A DNA stretch of 64,000 nucleotides from Meandrina meandrites (taxonomy: Eukaryota; Cnidaria; Anthozoa; Scleractinia; Meandrinidae): NCBI GenBank assembly GCA_963693305.1, contig OY855907.1, positions 40,127,259 to 40,191,258 of the forward strand, written 5' to 3'. The notes under the pieces are model-generated. The model worked only from the letters and a program-made list of their open reading frames with translations. It was not told where the DNA came from and did no database searches. Below, one piece after another: positions 9,613 to 19,978 of this stretch; positions within the stretch are counted from its first letter, which is position 1, and each line of letters opens with the position of its first letter. Position numbers and translations under genes: made by a program.

Positions 9613-12313
9613 TTAAATTGAGACTCTGTAGCGTTTTACAATATTAACAAAATTAAAAATATTGCTGAAAGTTAAAAACGATAAATTTACACAATATGAG
9701 CAGAAAAGAAAAATAATAAAAAATAATAATAAAAATAATAATAAAACTGATTTAAAATCCTCTTTGTCTTAAGGTCTAATGTTTAGTGCACTGTCCGGAT
9801 TCAAGCCCTGGTTGGGGGCATTGCATTGTACTCATAGGCAAGACACTCTACTCTCACAGGGCCTCTCTCCTCCCAGGTTGGAGGCACTGTGTTGTGTTCT
9901 TGGGCAAGACACTCTACTCTCACAGTGCCTTTCTCCTCCCAGGTTGGGGTCACTGTGTTGTGTTCATAGGCAAGACACTTTACTCTCACAGTGCCTTTCT
10001 CCTCCCAGGTTGGAGGCACTGTGTTGTGTTCTTGGGCAAGACACTCTACTCTCACAGTGCCTTTCTCCTCCCAGGTTGGGGTCACTGTGTTGTGTTCATA
10101 GGCAAGACACTCTACTCTCACAGTGCCTTTCTCCTCCCAGGTTGGGGTCACTGTGTTGTGTTCATAGGCAAGACACTCTACTCTCACAGTGCCTCTCTCC
10201 TCCCAGGTTGGGGTCACTGTGTTGTGTTCATAGGCAAGACACTCCACTCTCACAGTGCCTTTCTCCTTCCAGGTTGGGGTCACTGTGTTGTGTTCATAGG
10301 CAAGACACTCTACTCTCACAGTGCCTTTCTCCTCCCAGGTTGGGGTCACTGTGTTGTGTTCATAGGCAAGACACTCTACTCTCACAGTGCCTTTCTCCTC
10401 CCAGGTTGGGGTCACTGTGTTGTGTTCATAGGCAAGACACTTTACTCTCACAGTGCCTTTCTCCTCCCAGGTTGGAGGCACTGTGTTGTGTTCTTGGGCA
10501 AGACACTCTACTCTCACAGTGCCTTTCTCCTCCCAGGTTGGGGTCACTGTGTTGTGTTCATAGGCAAGACACTCTACTCTCACAGTGCCTTTCTCCTCCC
10601 AGGTTGGGGTCACTGTGTTGTGTTCATAGGCAAGACACTCTACTCTCACAGTGCCTCTCTCCTCCCAGGTTGGGGTCACTGTGTTGTGTTCATAGGCAAG
10701 ACACTCCACTCTCACAGTGCCTTTCTCCTTCCAGGTTGGGGTCACTGTGTTGTGTTCATAGGCAAGACACTCTACTCTCACAGTGCCTTTCTCCTCCCAG
10801 GTTGGGGTCACTGTGTTGTGTTCATAGGCAAGACACTCTACTCTCACAGTGCCTCTCTCCTCCCAGGTTGGGGTCACTGTGTTGTGTTCATAGGCAAGAC
10901 ACTCCACTCTCACAGTGCCTTTCTCCTTCCAGGTTGGGGTCACTGTGTTGTGTTCATAGGCAAGACACTCTACTCTCACAGTGCCTTTCTCCTCCCAGGT
11001 TGGGGTCACTGTGTTGTGTTCATAGGCAAGACACTCTACTCTCACAGTGCCTTTCTCCTCCCAGGTTGGGGTCACTGTGTTGTGTTCATAGGCAAGACTC
11101 TCTACTCTCACAGTGCCTTTCTCCTCCCAGGTTGGGGTCACTGTGTTGTGTTCATAAGCAAGACACTCTACTCTCACAGTGCCTTTCTCCTCCCAGGTTG
11201 GGGTCACTGTGTTGTGTTCATAGGCAAGACTCTCTACTCTCACAGTGCCTTTCTCCTCCCAGGTTGGGGTCACTGTGTTGTGTTCATAAGCAAGACACTC
11301 TACTCTCACAGTGCCTTTCTCCTCCCAGGTTGGGGTCACTGTGTTGTGTTCATAGGCAAGACTCTCTACTCTCACAGTGCCTTTCTCCTCCCAGGTTGGG
11401 GTCACTGTGTTGTGTTCATAGGCAAGACACTCTACTCTCACAGTGCCTTTCTCCTCCCAGGTTGGGGTCACTGTGTTGTGTTCATAGGCAAGACACTCTA
11501 CTCTCACAGTGCCTCTCTCCTCCCAGGTTGGGGTCACTGCGTTGTGTTCTTGAAAAAGACACTTCACTCTCCACTAAATGCCTATCTCCACCCAAGCTGG
11601 GTCACTGTGTTGTGTTCTTGAGCAAGACACTCTACTCTCACAATCCCCTTCTCCGATCGATCCACCCACTACCATGAATGGGTACCAGCAAACCCTATAT
11701 AGGAATTCTGAGAATACTCCTAGTCGCTTCAATCTAAAGAAAATGCATGAAGTTATGTGAAGGCGCTGATCCTCCTCACCTGTCTGTAGCCTCAAGTTGG
11801 CTCATCTCATTCTTACATCAGGCCGGAGCTTATCCTGGATTCCGTAGCATAAAGCAACTATAGGAGTATTTCTACTCCTCCCTGGATGGGATGCTAGTCC
11901 ATCGCAGGGTTACCCCCAGCAGTAAATTCGCCAATACCCATTTTAACACACCAGGATGGAGAGAAGTGCTATAGGAGTAAGGTGTCTTGCCCAAGAAGAC
12001 AGCACAATGACCCCAGCCAGGACTCGAACCTGGACCACTCGATCCAGAGTTCACGGCATTAACCATTAAGCCACCGCGCCTCCCACGGTACTTTTAAAAT
12101 TTTGACAAAATTCGATGAATTCCTGTAATCCTAATGCATGTAAAAGCTTAATATAGAAGGTATCGATCAGAAATTTCGACGAAACATGTATCACAGGTTA
12201 CCTGGAAATGCAGTGAACATTGTCGATCTGGAATTCTCATCTGTGCCAGCAACGACGTTGATGAAGGCAGAAAAGAACGCAGCTGATATCCACAGTTCTT
12301 TAAAAGGTCTCAT
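5977..12313 (-). CDS. Secreted PAN/apple-pentraxin protein, five exons, complete
   Basis: Exons (minus strand): 12313-12202, 9487-9270, 7923-7890, 6917-6698 and 6385-5977. All junctions are GT-AG, the phases agree (1, 0, 1, 2), and the chain gives 330 aa. Exon 1 encodes a signal peptide (MRPFKELWISAAFFSAF...VAG). Exon 2 is a PAN/apple-like module with CGLKCLQHKKCLSYNY and further cysteines (about aa 38-110). The 34-nt exon 3 is a linker. Exons 4-5 form a pentraxin domain (about aa 122-330): ISYVD, FTLCFWMKT, HHVCIKWRN (the two conserved cysteines), the calcium-site-like GQDQD, and GSISGVNLWD. Pentraxins are secreted, calcium-dependent recognition lectins of innate immunity or matrix. The ligand is unknown. 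Introns hold a SINE minisatellite, a SINE, a MITE and simple repeats. This is the best-supported gene model in the left half. Confidence 0.88.
6943..7066. repeat. (TCAA)n/(TCGA)n compound microsatellite
   Basis: About 120 bp of 4-bp units switches from TCAA to TCGA and back to TCAA, lying in the last-but-one intron of the pentraxin gene. The TCGA core is self-complementary. Confidence 0.9.
7139..7430. mobile_element. MITE with TIRs starting TAGCCTGCAG
   Basis: The left end TAGCCTGCAGAGCAGGCGTA and the right end ...GCACTGCAGGCTA are inverted repeats, followed on both sides by imperfectly matching GAGCGAACGC-type sequence. The element is about 290 bp, sits in a pentraxin intron and has no coding capacity; overlapping open frames are incidental. 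Confidence 0.65.
7931..9269. other. Pentraxin intron 2, no further exon seen
   Basis: This stretch is purine-rich in its first part. Near 8215-8300 it contains a dispersed-repeat-like stretch with the GCGCGTTGTGATTGGCTG motif, which recurs in variant form near 965 and 63370. Nothing else is recognised. Confidence 0.4.
9576..9615. repeat. (AAT)n microsatellite, probable LINE tail on the minus strand
   Basis: About 12 AAT units are followed by sequence whose reverse complement (GTAAAACGCTACAGAGTC...) resembles the GTAAAGCACTTAGAGACG stretch just before the TTA tail at 4088. It may be the 3' tail of a related LINE lying on the minus strand. Confidence 0.45.
9770..11800 (+). repeat. 66-bp minisatellite (about 27 units) expanded inside a SINE
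   Basis: From about 9836 to 11650 a 66-bp unit (…CACTCTACTCTCACAGTGCC… CTCCCAGGTTGGGG…) repeats with few changes. Because 66 is a multiple of three, three frames (two plus, one minus) stay open for about 590-630 codons, but this is a period effect. Upstream is a B-box-like GGATTCAAGCCC. Downstream is AATACTCCTAGTCGCTTCA, also found at the tail of the SINE at 30613. The unit matches an internal segment of the SINE at 11810-12090 (GGGCAAGACAC). The array lies in intron 1 of the pentraxin gene. Variant units form higher-order blocks of 7, 3 and 2. Confidence 0.9.
11810..12090 (-). mobile_element. tRNA-derived SINE
   Basis: On the minus strand the element starts near 12085 with GGCGCGGTGGCTTAATGG (A-box-like) and has a consensus B box GGTTCGAGTCC at 12030-12020. 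The body contains GGGCAAGACACC, GCGATGGACTAGCATCCC and a tail with ATCCAGGATAAGCTCCGGCC. The tRNA-like head plus unrelated body is the standard SINE layout. The plus-strand array at 9770-11800 is a relative in the opposite orientation. Confidence 0.8.
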
Positions 12314-13650
12314 TCTTCTGAACGAAAGCCAAAGATATTAATATGAAAATAAAGAGCTAAAACCAAAATTTATGTAGTGACTTCCACTTACTAACGGGTC
12401 ATTTTACACAGAAAGAGAACTGGGTTTGCTGCTTTTTTTCCTATCTAAATTGGAAAATAGCACAAAAATTGTGGGTGCTCACGGATAACAAAATAAATTT
12501 TGAAATATCAAATGCAACCCAAACTTAAGTTTATTCGCTTGATTTAATTTAATTGATTTCCTTCAATTTTTTTTCAATCGTTAAGGGCTTTCCAATTTTC
12601 TTGCCCTGTTTAAGACATTGCAAAAAGTCATTTTAAATAATACACGTTGAAAGGAAAACATGTACCTTCGTTGAGTTTACAGAGCGGGGATGTCAAAATA
12701 GTACTCATGCAGCACTGGCCTCTCGCTTCTATTTGTGAACAACACGTTTCCAAACTCATTTAACCAGAAATTGAACTGCCTTGTTATTTTTTTTCGTTCA
12801 GCTTCCGCTCAATGATTAGTTTTGATACTGTCCTGAAAGATACTCAAGTCAACTAAATGCAACATCGATCAATGAACGCTATTAACGAATAGCACAAAGA
12901 TCTGAATAAAATCTCAATATTACAGTATTTCATAACAAAAAAGGAATATACTTAGCATGTATTCCTCCAAGGAATACTTCACGATGACCAAAAGTTGTTT
13001 TCTAATTTACGCTACTCAGGTGGAACCGAACCAATGCTTTTGTCTTATTATACATATGCTAACACTTTGAAACTTCAGCTCAATATCAGGGTTGAAACAG
13101 ACTAATGTTGTTTCCAACAAGTTTAATAGGACGGTAGGTTGTTGCTTCCCTGAGTACCAGAAGATTTTTTTTCTTTGAAACGTCTCAGAGATAGCGGCTT
13201 CAAAGAAAAAAAAACCCTCTGGTTTACAGGGTAGGACTTGCTTCATATATTAGTTAGATTTAAATGTTTCCTTTTTGCCCACAAACAAGTTAAAGGATGT
13301 CAAGTTTTGCATACGTATAAGGCATTTGCACTGTTAAAATACACAATCATGGTAAATGATACATGCATGCATTAAAAACAATTATCATACTGAATTATCC
13401 ATGCAACAGGGACTAAATTAGAACATTTAGTTACTTTCGTTTGGTAATTGCCGTTGCAATTTTGGTTTAGTTTTGTTATACATTGCTGTGCAATATCTCA
13501 GAGGCAGTGATATTGGAAAATGTAATCTATTATCGCTGATAGCTCTTCAGGCTTTTATTACTGCTGTCTAAAGCTGAAGCCTCTCAACTCCGTATGCCTT
13601 GAAAGCCGAGAACTCATTATCTCGCTGTGAAAATCTCTAATGTCGATCAC
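12314..13650. other. Region upstream of the pentraxin gene, no gene seen
   Basis: AT-rich sequence 5' of the pentraxin signal-peptide exon. It presumably includes that gene's promoter or 5' UTR, but no TATA box or upstream exon could be assigned with confidence. Confidence 0.35.
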
Positions 13651-13654
13651 TTAA

Positions 13655-14209
13655 AGTGCCCCTGTGATCAAATTTTTGAGTTTTATTTTTTTACATTTTC
13701 GTGTCCTATTAGACTTTCTTACTCACCTTGCCAAATTTCAATCCATTATGAACATCAGAAGTCATTTTGTTTTAACATTTAATTCAGAGAATTTACGGCC
13801 GCCATTAATCAACCTTGTTCCAAGCCTTGGTTGCAAATGAGAGAAAGTGACGTCAAAGGCTCAAAAATACCTCACGGGTTGAAATGAGAATAACAATAAG
13901 TGTTCAAAATCACGCGAAAAGGAACAAAAACTTTGGACGTGTTCTTCGTGCAATTTTCTTTGCTGATTGTTATTAAAATTTCAACCCGTGAGGTATGTTT
14001 GAGCCTTTGACGTCACTTTCTCTCATTTGCAACCAAACCTTGGAACAGGGTTTTGTAATGGCGGCCGTAAATTTTCGGAATTAAATGTTAAAATAAAATG
14101 ACTTCTGATGTTCGTAATGGATTGAAATTTGGCAAGATGAATAAGGACGTCTAGTTGTACACGAACATGTAAAAAAAATACAAATCGAAAATTTGATCAC
14201 AGGGGGACT
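13655..14209. mobile_element. Foldback element with TTAA target duplication
   Basis: The ends AGTGCCCCTGTGATCAAA and, on the other strand, AGTCCCCCTGTGATCAAA are flanked on both sides by TTAA (13651-13654 and 14210-14213). The arms are long (over 200 bp each), including GAGAGAAAGTGACGTCAAAG and its inverse, and surround a short centre. A TTAA duplication is typical of piggyBac-type insertion. The element is non-coding. Confidence 0.8.
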
Positions 14210-14619
14210 TTAATATAAAATAATCAACCAACTTTCCTAAAGAATACAGCAAAACGTTCTCAATATCTTTTAGTAAAAATTAATAAAACCAATTATGTTC
14301 CATAGTAAATTGCAGCCGTAACTGTCAGAGAAGCGTTATTCATTGTTGGTTGTCAGAAAATGAGCTCCCATTAATAATAAAAATCGAAAAGAAATATAAA
14401 TGTCACACTAGAATTTGAATGAAAACTGACAAATCAAACCTCCCACAGAGATTTATTATTTGATAAAGATAACCGGGCTAACTATTTAATGTCACGACTG
14501 AGGCATCTCATCTCATCCCGTCAAGACTTTAGCCCTTAAAAGTTCCAGTACAAAATTCCAGAAAATCTCAAATATCGTTTTGCAAAATATTGACAAATGA
14601 ATAGCACCGCATGATGGTA

Positions 14620-14890
14620 CTCCACGATAGCTTTCGTCTGAATGGCCACACCGCCACTAGGGTCTCTTCCAGAGGCGTAAAAATTAGGAGCACCTTGTAC
14701 AGCATAACAAACAGTAAGTTTGAAAGTACTGCTCAATAGCTTTCATTTGAATGGTCAAACGCTACGGTTTCACCCACAGACTTAAAAGTTAGGAGCACCT
14801 TGTAGAGCACAACAAACAGTAAATTCGAAAGTACTGCTGCAATACTTTCATTTGAATGGCAACACGCTGGGGTTTCACCAATAGATTTTT
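14620..14890. repeat. Imperfect tandem repeat, about 107-bp unit, nearly three copies
   Basis: AGGAGCACCTTGTA(C/G)AGCA, AACAAACAGTAA and CTTTCATTTGAATGG recur in the same order at about 107-bp spacing, with roughly 10-20% divergence. Confidence 0.7.
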
Positions 14891-15926
14891 AATCATATTT
14901 TCTCAATCTCGCTGGTTTCGAACCCATGCTACCGATCGAGTTTAATATCACTTGATCCCAATACCAATAATAAAAAGGAGCAAAATAAACGGCTTTGCAA
15001 TTGGTCCGTATACTACTAAGCCATATGAAAAAAGTCTTATATTATTGGAAACTTTTTGTATGAATTCGTCGAAAGATATCTTTGAAATCCGAGATACTCT
15101 TTTGTTTTTCACAAATTGGAATTGACATCTTGGTTCAGTTCTCAATTTTATTTGCAAACGGCAGGCAAGTTGTTTAGATTAAAGATTTTCAGGTTCCTTG
15201 TTAATTTCCTTGCAATTTCAATTAAAACTATGATTATATTATTCTAACCAGTTAAGTAAATGAAAATGTAGAAAATTTAAAGTTAAAGTGAAAAAAAATT
15301 GCTTCTTCCAAGCTTAAACCTACTCGAAAATTTTAATTAAAACACAACTCCAAAATTTTTTAAACCACTTAGTAACCGGCGTATTCTTATTTTGACAGGT
15401 CATCGGTGTTGAAAAGGATTCAGCCAAACTAAAAAAAATACACCTGCTGCTTAGATTCCTGATTGCCTGTAACCTTGAAAGGGTGCTTGCTTTCTTAAAC
15501 TAACACTTTCGAATGGAAAAATTAATCTGTAAATCAAATCAATTATAAAAAATATAGCAAATTCATTATTTTTTACTGGTACTGGTTTAGAAATAGTCAC
15601 ACTGCTTGGTTATCAAGTTAGGATACAGGTTTGACTAATCGCTTTAAACTACAGACAAAAAAAAAAGAAAATTTGATTGACGCAAAGGTATCAATAACAA
15701 TTATTCCCTGACAGATCGCTGGCGAAAGAAAGAATTAAAGAAATCTTCGCTAGATACAGCTGACGGGTTTGATTCCTGATTGCGATCAATATTAAATAGG
15801 ATGTTTGCTTTCTTAAACTAACAGTTTAGAATTGCAAACGATACATGTGAAAGATATACAAAGGGAATCCAATTTGATTGTTCTTCAAACGCGATAACAA
15901 GGAACCAATCTACCAGTTTGGTGAAG
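14891..15926. other. Upstream region of the GPCR gene
   Basis: AT-rich. Two similar segments, about 15460-15530 and 15770-15850, share GATTCCTGATTGC and TTGCTTTCTTAAACTAACA, so this is a diverged direct duplication about 300 bp apart. No upstream coding exon is needed because the receptor is complete in one exon. Confidence 0.4.
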
Positions 15927-16877
15927 ATGGAAGACGATTTTTACAATCCTTCGAGCCGACCTTGGAAAGAAGCGAACTTTGATTTAAAGTACTTCTGGGC
16001 AGTACTCGTTTCAGTCACAGGGTTGGCCACTTTGCTGGCAAATGTGTTGGTCGTCCTTGCAGTGTGGAAAGACCCAAACAGAAACTTACAGAGAACGCCG
16101 TCCAACCTTCTTATCGCAAGTCAAGCTGTAGCTGACTTTTTCGTGGGTCTAGTACAAGAGCCTCTGTGTACCTGGTGGATTTTAACGTTTTCGTCAACAG
16201 CTGTTCACGCTATTGAAGCTGTAAGTTCGCTGTTCCTCGTCTCCTCGCTTTTTCATGTGGTGGCTTTGTCGTACGATCGATATGTAGCCGTGGCGAGGCC
16301 ATTACAACACAATGCCACAGTGACAAAAAAACGAGTGTTCTTATGGATTTTGATAATCTGGCTGTCCAGTAGTGTATATATGTCGTATCGCACGGCGCTA
16401 AGAGAACTTAACTACTCGATCGTGCTTATAAATATCATATCTGGCGTCCACACCGTGCTGCCATCAATTATCAGCGTTGTTTTTTACTTTCGTCTTTACC
16501 TTGTGGTGAGGAAACATCGGAAAAGCGCCGACATGAGCAACCTTGACGAGTCAGGGAGAATGGTTATGAACGCTTACAGAAGAGAACGAAACATGACTAA
16601 AGCGATGCTGGTAGCTTTGTGTTTATTTCTGTTCTGTCTTACGCCTTGGTTTGTGTTTTATCAAGTGATTGGCGCCTGCCCTACCTGCGAGGATCACAAA
16701 TCGTACGAAATGTACCTGTTTGCAATATTTTATTATATTTTTACTGCGAAATCTCTGCTTAATCCATTTCTTTATGCTTGGCGACTTTCAAAGTACAGGG
16801 CAGCTTTCCAAAGCATGTTAAAAATAGGAAGAAGTAACCAAAGAGTAGACGCGATGAACTCGTCGATGTCAAGCTAG
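15927..16877 (+). CDS. Class A (rhodopsin-like) GPCR, single exon, orphan
   Basis: A 316-aa seven-helix receptor. The first ATG is at 15927; an upstream extension to 15918 begins with TTG and is not used here. Hallmarks (numbering from this ATG): Asn39 in TM1, Asp70 in TM2 (SQAVAD), the DRY motif at 117-119 (LSYDRYVAV), CLTP at about 237-240 in TM6 where CWxP is usual, and NPFLY at 279-283 in TM7. The cysteine usually found at the top of TM3 and its partner in extracellular loop 2 are both absent, and loop 2 is very short. Loop 3 carries a C-x-x-C pair (CPTC). These traits are known from the melanocortin/MECA group, but assignment is tentative. Intronless GPCR genes are common in anthozoans. 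The ligand is unknown. Confidence 0.9.
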   Translation: MEDDFYNPSSRPWKEANFDLKYFWAVLVSVTGLATLLANVLVVLAVWKDPNRNLQRTPSNLLIASQAVADFFVGLVQEPLCTWWILTFSSTAVHAIEAVSSLFLVSSLFHVVALSYDRYVAVARPLQHNATVTKKRVFLWILIIWLSSSVYMSYRTALRELNYSIVLINIISGVHTVLPSIISVVFYFRLYLVVRKHRKSADMSNLDESGRMVMNAYRRERNMTKAMLVALCLFLFCLTPWFVFYQVIGACPTCEDHKSYEMYLFAIFYYIFTAKSLLNPFLYAWRLSKYRAAFQSMLKIGRSNQRVDAMNSSMSS

Positions 16878-16909
16878 GAAGTATATATACTTTATCGCAT
16901 ATGCCCTTA

Positions 16910-17690
16910 GTTTAGTTGCCATAGTAACGTGCTGGCGAAGCTAAAAGTCCCTGTATAAATGCAATGATGAAACATCAAATATCTTCTACTTTACGTGTGT
17001 TTTTTCTAACGTCATCAAAATTTTATTCTTCACACATATTCTACTCCTAAAAAAATATGATGTCCCGGATGAATCCGTTTCTAAATTGTCACAAAAACGG
17101 ATATTTTCAAATTTTAAATACAAGTGGTATTGATGACAGAATCTATGTCGTGTTGTGTTCAATTTTATGACCGCCATATTGGTGGACACCCGATATGGCG
17201 CCTGCATACTAACTACTGCAATTTTCCCAAAACTATTTTCGCAATAACTCTGTCAAGAAAAAAGCAACAAAGCTGTAATTGGGACAAAACGTTCATGTTT
17301 TTTCTACATTTTAATCTATTTAATTTTCTGATGTTTCTAGGTAACCAAACAATTCTTTTCAACTTTAATGAAAACCGCCAAAGTATATATCTTTATCTAA
17401 CTTGCCATAGTAACCTGTAACCGCTGACATAAGCAAAAGTTCGTGTCAAAATGCAGTGATGGGGCACAGAAAAACTTGAACTTTGTGACTGCTCACGCTA
17501 TATTCCCTTTTCTTAGTCATTATCTCAGTTATCATAGTTATTATATCATAGTAACGAGTAACTGCTGACGTAGGCAAAGGTCCCTGTGACAAAACAGTGA
17601 TGGGAAGGAGAACAATGTCTCGTACTTCATGATCTAAGTTGCCATAGTAACGTATCGCAATGACTGACGTTAGAAAAATGAATGAACGAA
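16910..17690. repeat. Diverged repeat block (GCCATAGTAAC... units)
   Basis: TTGCCATAGTAACNTGTA... followed by GCTGACNTAGGCAAAGGTCC and CAGTGATGGG recurs at about 16913, 17402, 17545 and partly at 17638. Units are irregularly spaced. This may be the decayed remains of a tandem array 3' of the GPCR. Confidence 0.55.
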
Positions 17691-18403
17691 TAACTTTATT
17701 TATCTGGGAAACACAAGGCTTATTAGCAAGACCTATAATCACAACTAATTCAATAAAATATCCATTGATCGCTATGCCTTAATAGTCTAGTTAGAGATAA
17801 AAATAAACATCTCTGCACCGTATTTTCGGGTGTCACCACGGAATGAAAGGATCATATAATACAACCAAGAAATAATCTGATCATAATTAAAAATGTTAAT
17901 ACAATCCAATAAAATATCAACCGAAACCAGTTTTCATAACAATTGTCACAGTCATTGCCAACTGACAAGACCACTTACGTTAACATCCTTGATTCGTTAT
18001 TTTAAAACTTGACATTGTGTCAGACCGGTTGTAAAGTAAATGACCAATTTTGCTTGCGTTTACTGCGTGTTAATTTTAGGTATAATCAAGACAGAGTTCC
18101 TAACATAATATTCACTAATCTTCAATGAAAAATGATCAGATACGTACGAAGTGTTATGCTATTTTTCACATTATCAAAATACCGTGGCCATTTCCTGCAG
18201 ATGACGATTTAGGAGAGTTGACAAATAAGCCCAACGTAATAATTCTTCGTAAGAAGCTCTGTATTAAAAGAAGCAAGAAGAAGCACAATAATGTTCAGGT
18301 TAAGCTTTTAATACAACTTTGTAAAAGTTTAATCGATGAACAAAGTGAAGTCGCTGTGACGTCAAAATTCGTTGCCATGGCAACGATAACAATGGTCAAA
18401 GAT

Positions 18404-18477
18404 CAACCTCGTTCCCAGGGCTTTTCCCTTCTTCGTGGGGGTGGACGAAGAAGGGAAAAGCCCTGGAAACGAGGTTG
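18404..18477. mobile_element. 74-bp snapback MITE
   Basis: Arms of about 32 bp (CAACCTCGTTCCCAGGGCTT and its inverse, one mismatch seen) surround a GTGGGGGTGG loop. The flanks GTCAAAGAT and ATCAAAGAT suggest an 8-9 bp target duplication. Confidence 0.75.
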
Positions 18478-18629
18478 ATCAAAGATACCACATTTTTGAC
18501 CGTCTGAGGGAATAACTTAAAAACTACTCGGTGAAATTCAAGAAAGTCAACTCCACCTCATTAGCTAATAAGCGCGTTCAAAAGCCTGTTTTTCCCGCAT
18601 ATTCCAGCTTACATGAAAAATATGTTTTC

Positions 18630-18990
18630 ACTTCGGTCCTCTTGTTACGATCTACGTGGCAATAACACTTTGTCCCTTTGTAGGCCTAGAACTACGAGTT
18701 TGGCCCTAGTTCTTTTTCATATTTCTCAGCTAAACAATGGAATGTGTTACCAGAATGCATTAGAACAAGTGACTTTACAGAGTTTAAAAGGAACATTCAG
18801 GCGGGGTGATGACTTTCGTTAAGACACATTTTGCATTTTTTTTTTTCGCTATTTATTTGTAGATTCTAGTTTCTTCAATGTGTGTAATTTACTTTTGTAA
18901 CGTATTTTAGTGTATTTTTTATTATAGTTCTCGAAGATATTAGTTACTAATATTAATAATATTACAAGCTACTCTAAAATTCGAGAGGAA
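18630..18990 (+). mobile_element. 3' fragment of a non-LTR retrotransposon
   Basis: The plus strand near 18700-18800 reads SYFSAKQWNVLPECIRTSDF then TEFKRNI, the C-terminal signature (x-W-N-x-L-P-x-x-I-R ... F-K) of LINE reverse transcriptases. It is truncated at both sides and nested within the inverted-repeat element. Confidence 0.55.
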
Positions 18991-19310
18991 ATAAAGTCTG
19001 TGTATGTTTTTCACAAATTAGTGTCAAACGGACAAAACGAACCATGAACAATTTTTAATTTTAGGGTAGGGTTCAGAGCCACCTTAAATTTATGAAAAAT
19101 AACGTAGTTCCCAATCCCACGTACAGATTTTTTAAAAAATTGAAAATATGTTCCTTTTGCCGGTTAGACAAAAATACATTAAAAACAAGAACTTTTTACC
19201 GAGTAGTTTTTGAGTTATTATCCTCAAAAAGGTCCAAGACAGGGTATGTTTGACGCATATGAGGTTGTCATGCCAACGAATTTTTTTCGTCACAATGACC
19301 TAAACTTGTT

Positions 19311-19978
19311 CATTGGTAAAAATTGTACAATTTTGTACTTAAAGATTTTCCTAAACCAACTTGGTATAGCTGCAATAGAACACCAAAGACGGGCTTGTCT
19401 AATTCTGACTGAACCATTACGAGTCACCTTAACACAGGAACAGCTCACGAAGCTGATATGTTCGTAGATGGATTATGATTAAGTCTGTGTACAGAGTTAT
19501 TCAATAAAATCATGAAAAGCGACAGATATCGGTAAGAATAATAAAGAAAACAAAATTTGATAAAAAAAAATGTACTTCAAGTTTTCAGTTTTCCCTCTCC
19601 TCTGTCCCTCACCCTCCCCTCCCCTCACCCATTTTTTACCTCACCTCAAAGACAACTCTAAAACTAAAATTGCTGGATGCATTTTCAAATAATATTATAT
19701 TGTGAAATAGCTTCTATATCTGGGCTGAGGTAGCTTTTATAGTAAAACAAATAAACAAAGAAAGAACTTTGTTCAACAATTACTTGCTAGCATTTGAAAT
19801 AATTCCGTGACGCGCTTTCTCTTTAAAAGAAGAAGGGTGAGGCTTTTTAAATCCTGTTTTAAAAAAGGCGTTAAATGTCATCAATCTTCATTTGTATAGT
19901 AAAGTGTTTTTTCTTATTTAGTACTTTTACTTGCCGCTGTAGGGTGTTGGCAGAATGCAAACGCTAGCACAAAAAAGG
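19311..19978. other. Unannotated stretch, nothing recognised
   Basis: AT-rich sequence with short open frames only, including a CCCTCCCC-rich patch near 19610. No splice-consistent exon was found. Confidence 0.3.

Larger units (their letters stand above)
18350..19310. mobile_element. Decayed long inverted-repeat element with LINE insertion
   Basis: The left segment (GTTGCCATGGCAACGA at about 18371 and AACTTAAAAACTACTCGGT at about 18515) reappears inverted on the right (ACCGAGTAGTTTTTGAGTTA at about 19199 and GTTGTCATGCCAACGAA at about 19265). The centre contains LINE-derived sequence (18630-18990) and the left arm a small snapback MITE (18404-18477). Confidence 0.55.

Noticed and set aside
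9779..11677. 632-, 611- and 588-codon open frames with 22-aa repeats on both strands
   Set aside because: They are a period effect of a 66-bp repeat derived from a SINE, lie in an intron of another gene, and are open in several frames at once.
15918..15926. Three-residue N-terminal extension of the GPCR
   Set aside because: It would start at TTG; the first ATG is at 15927.
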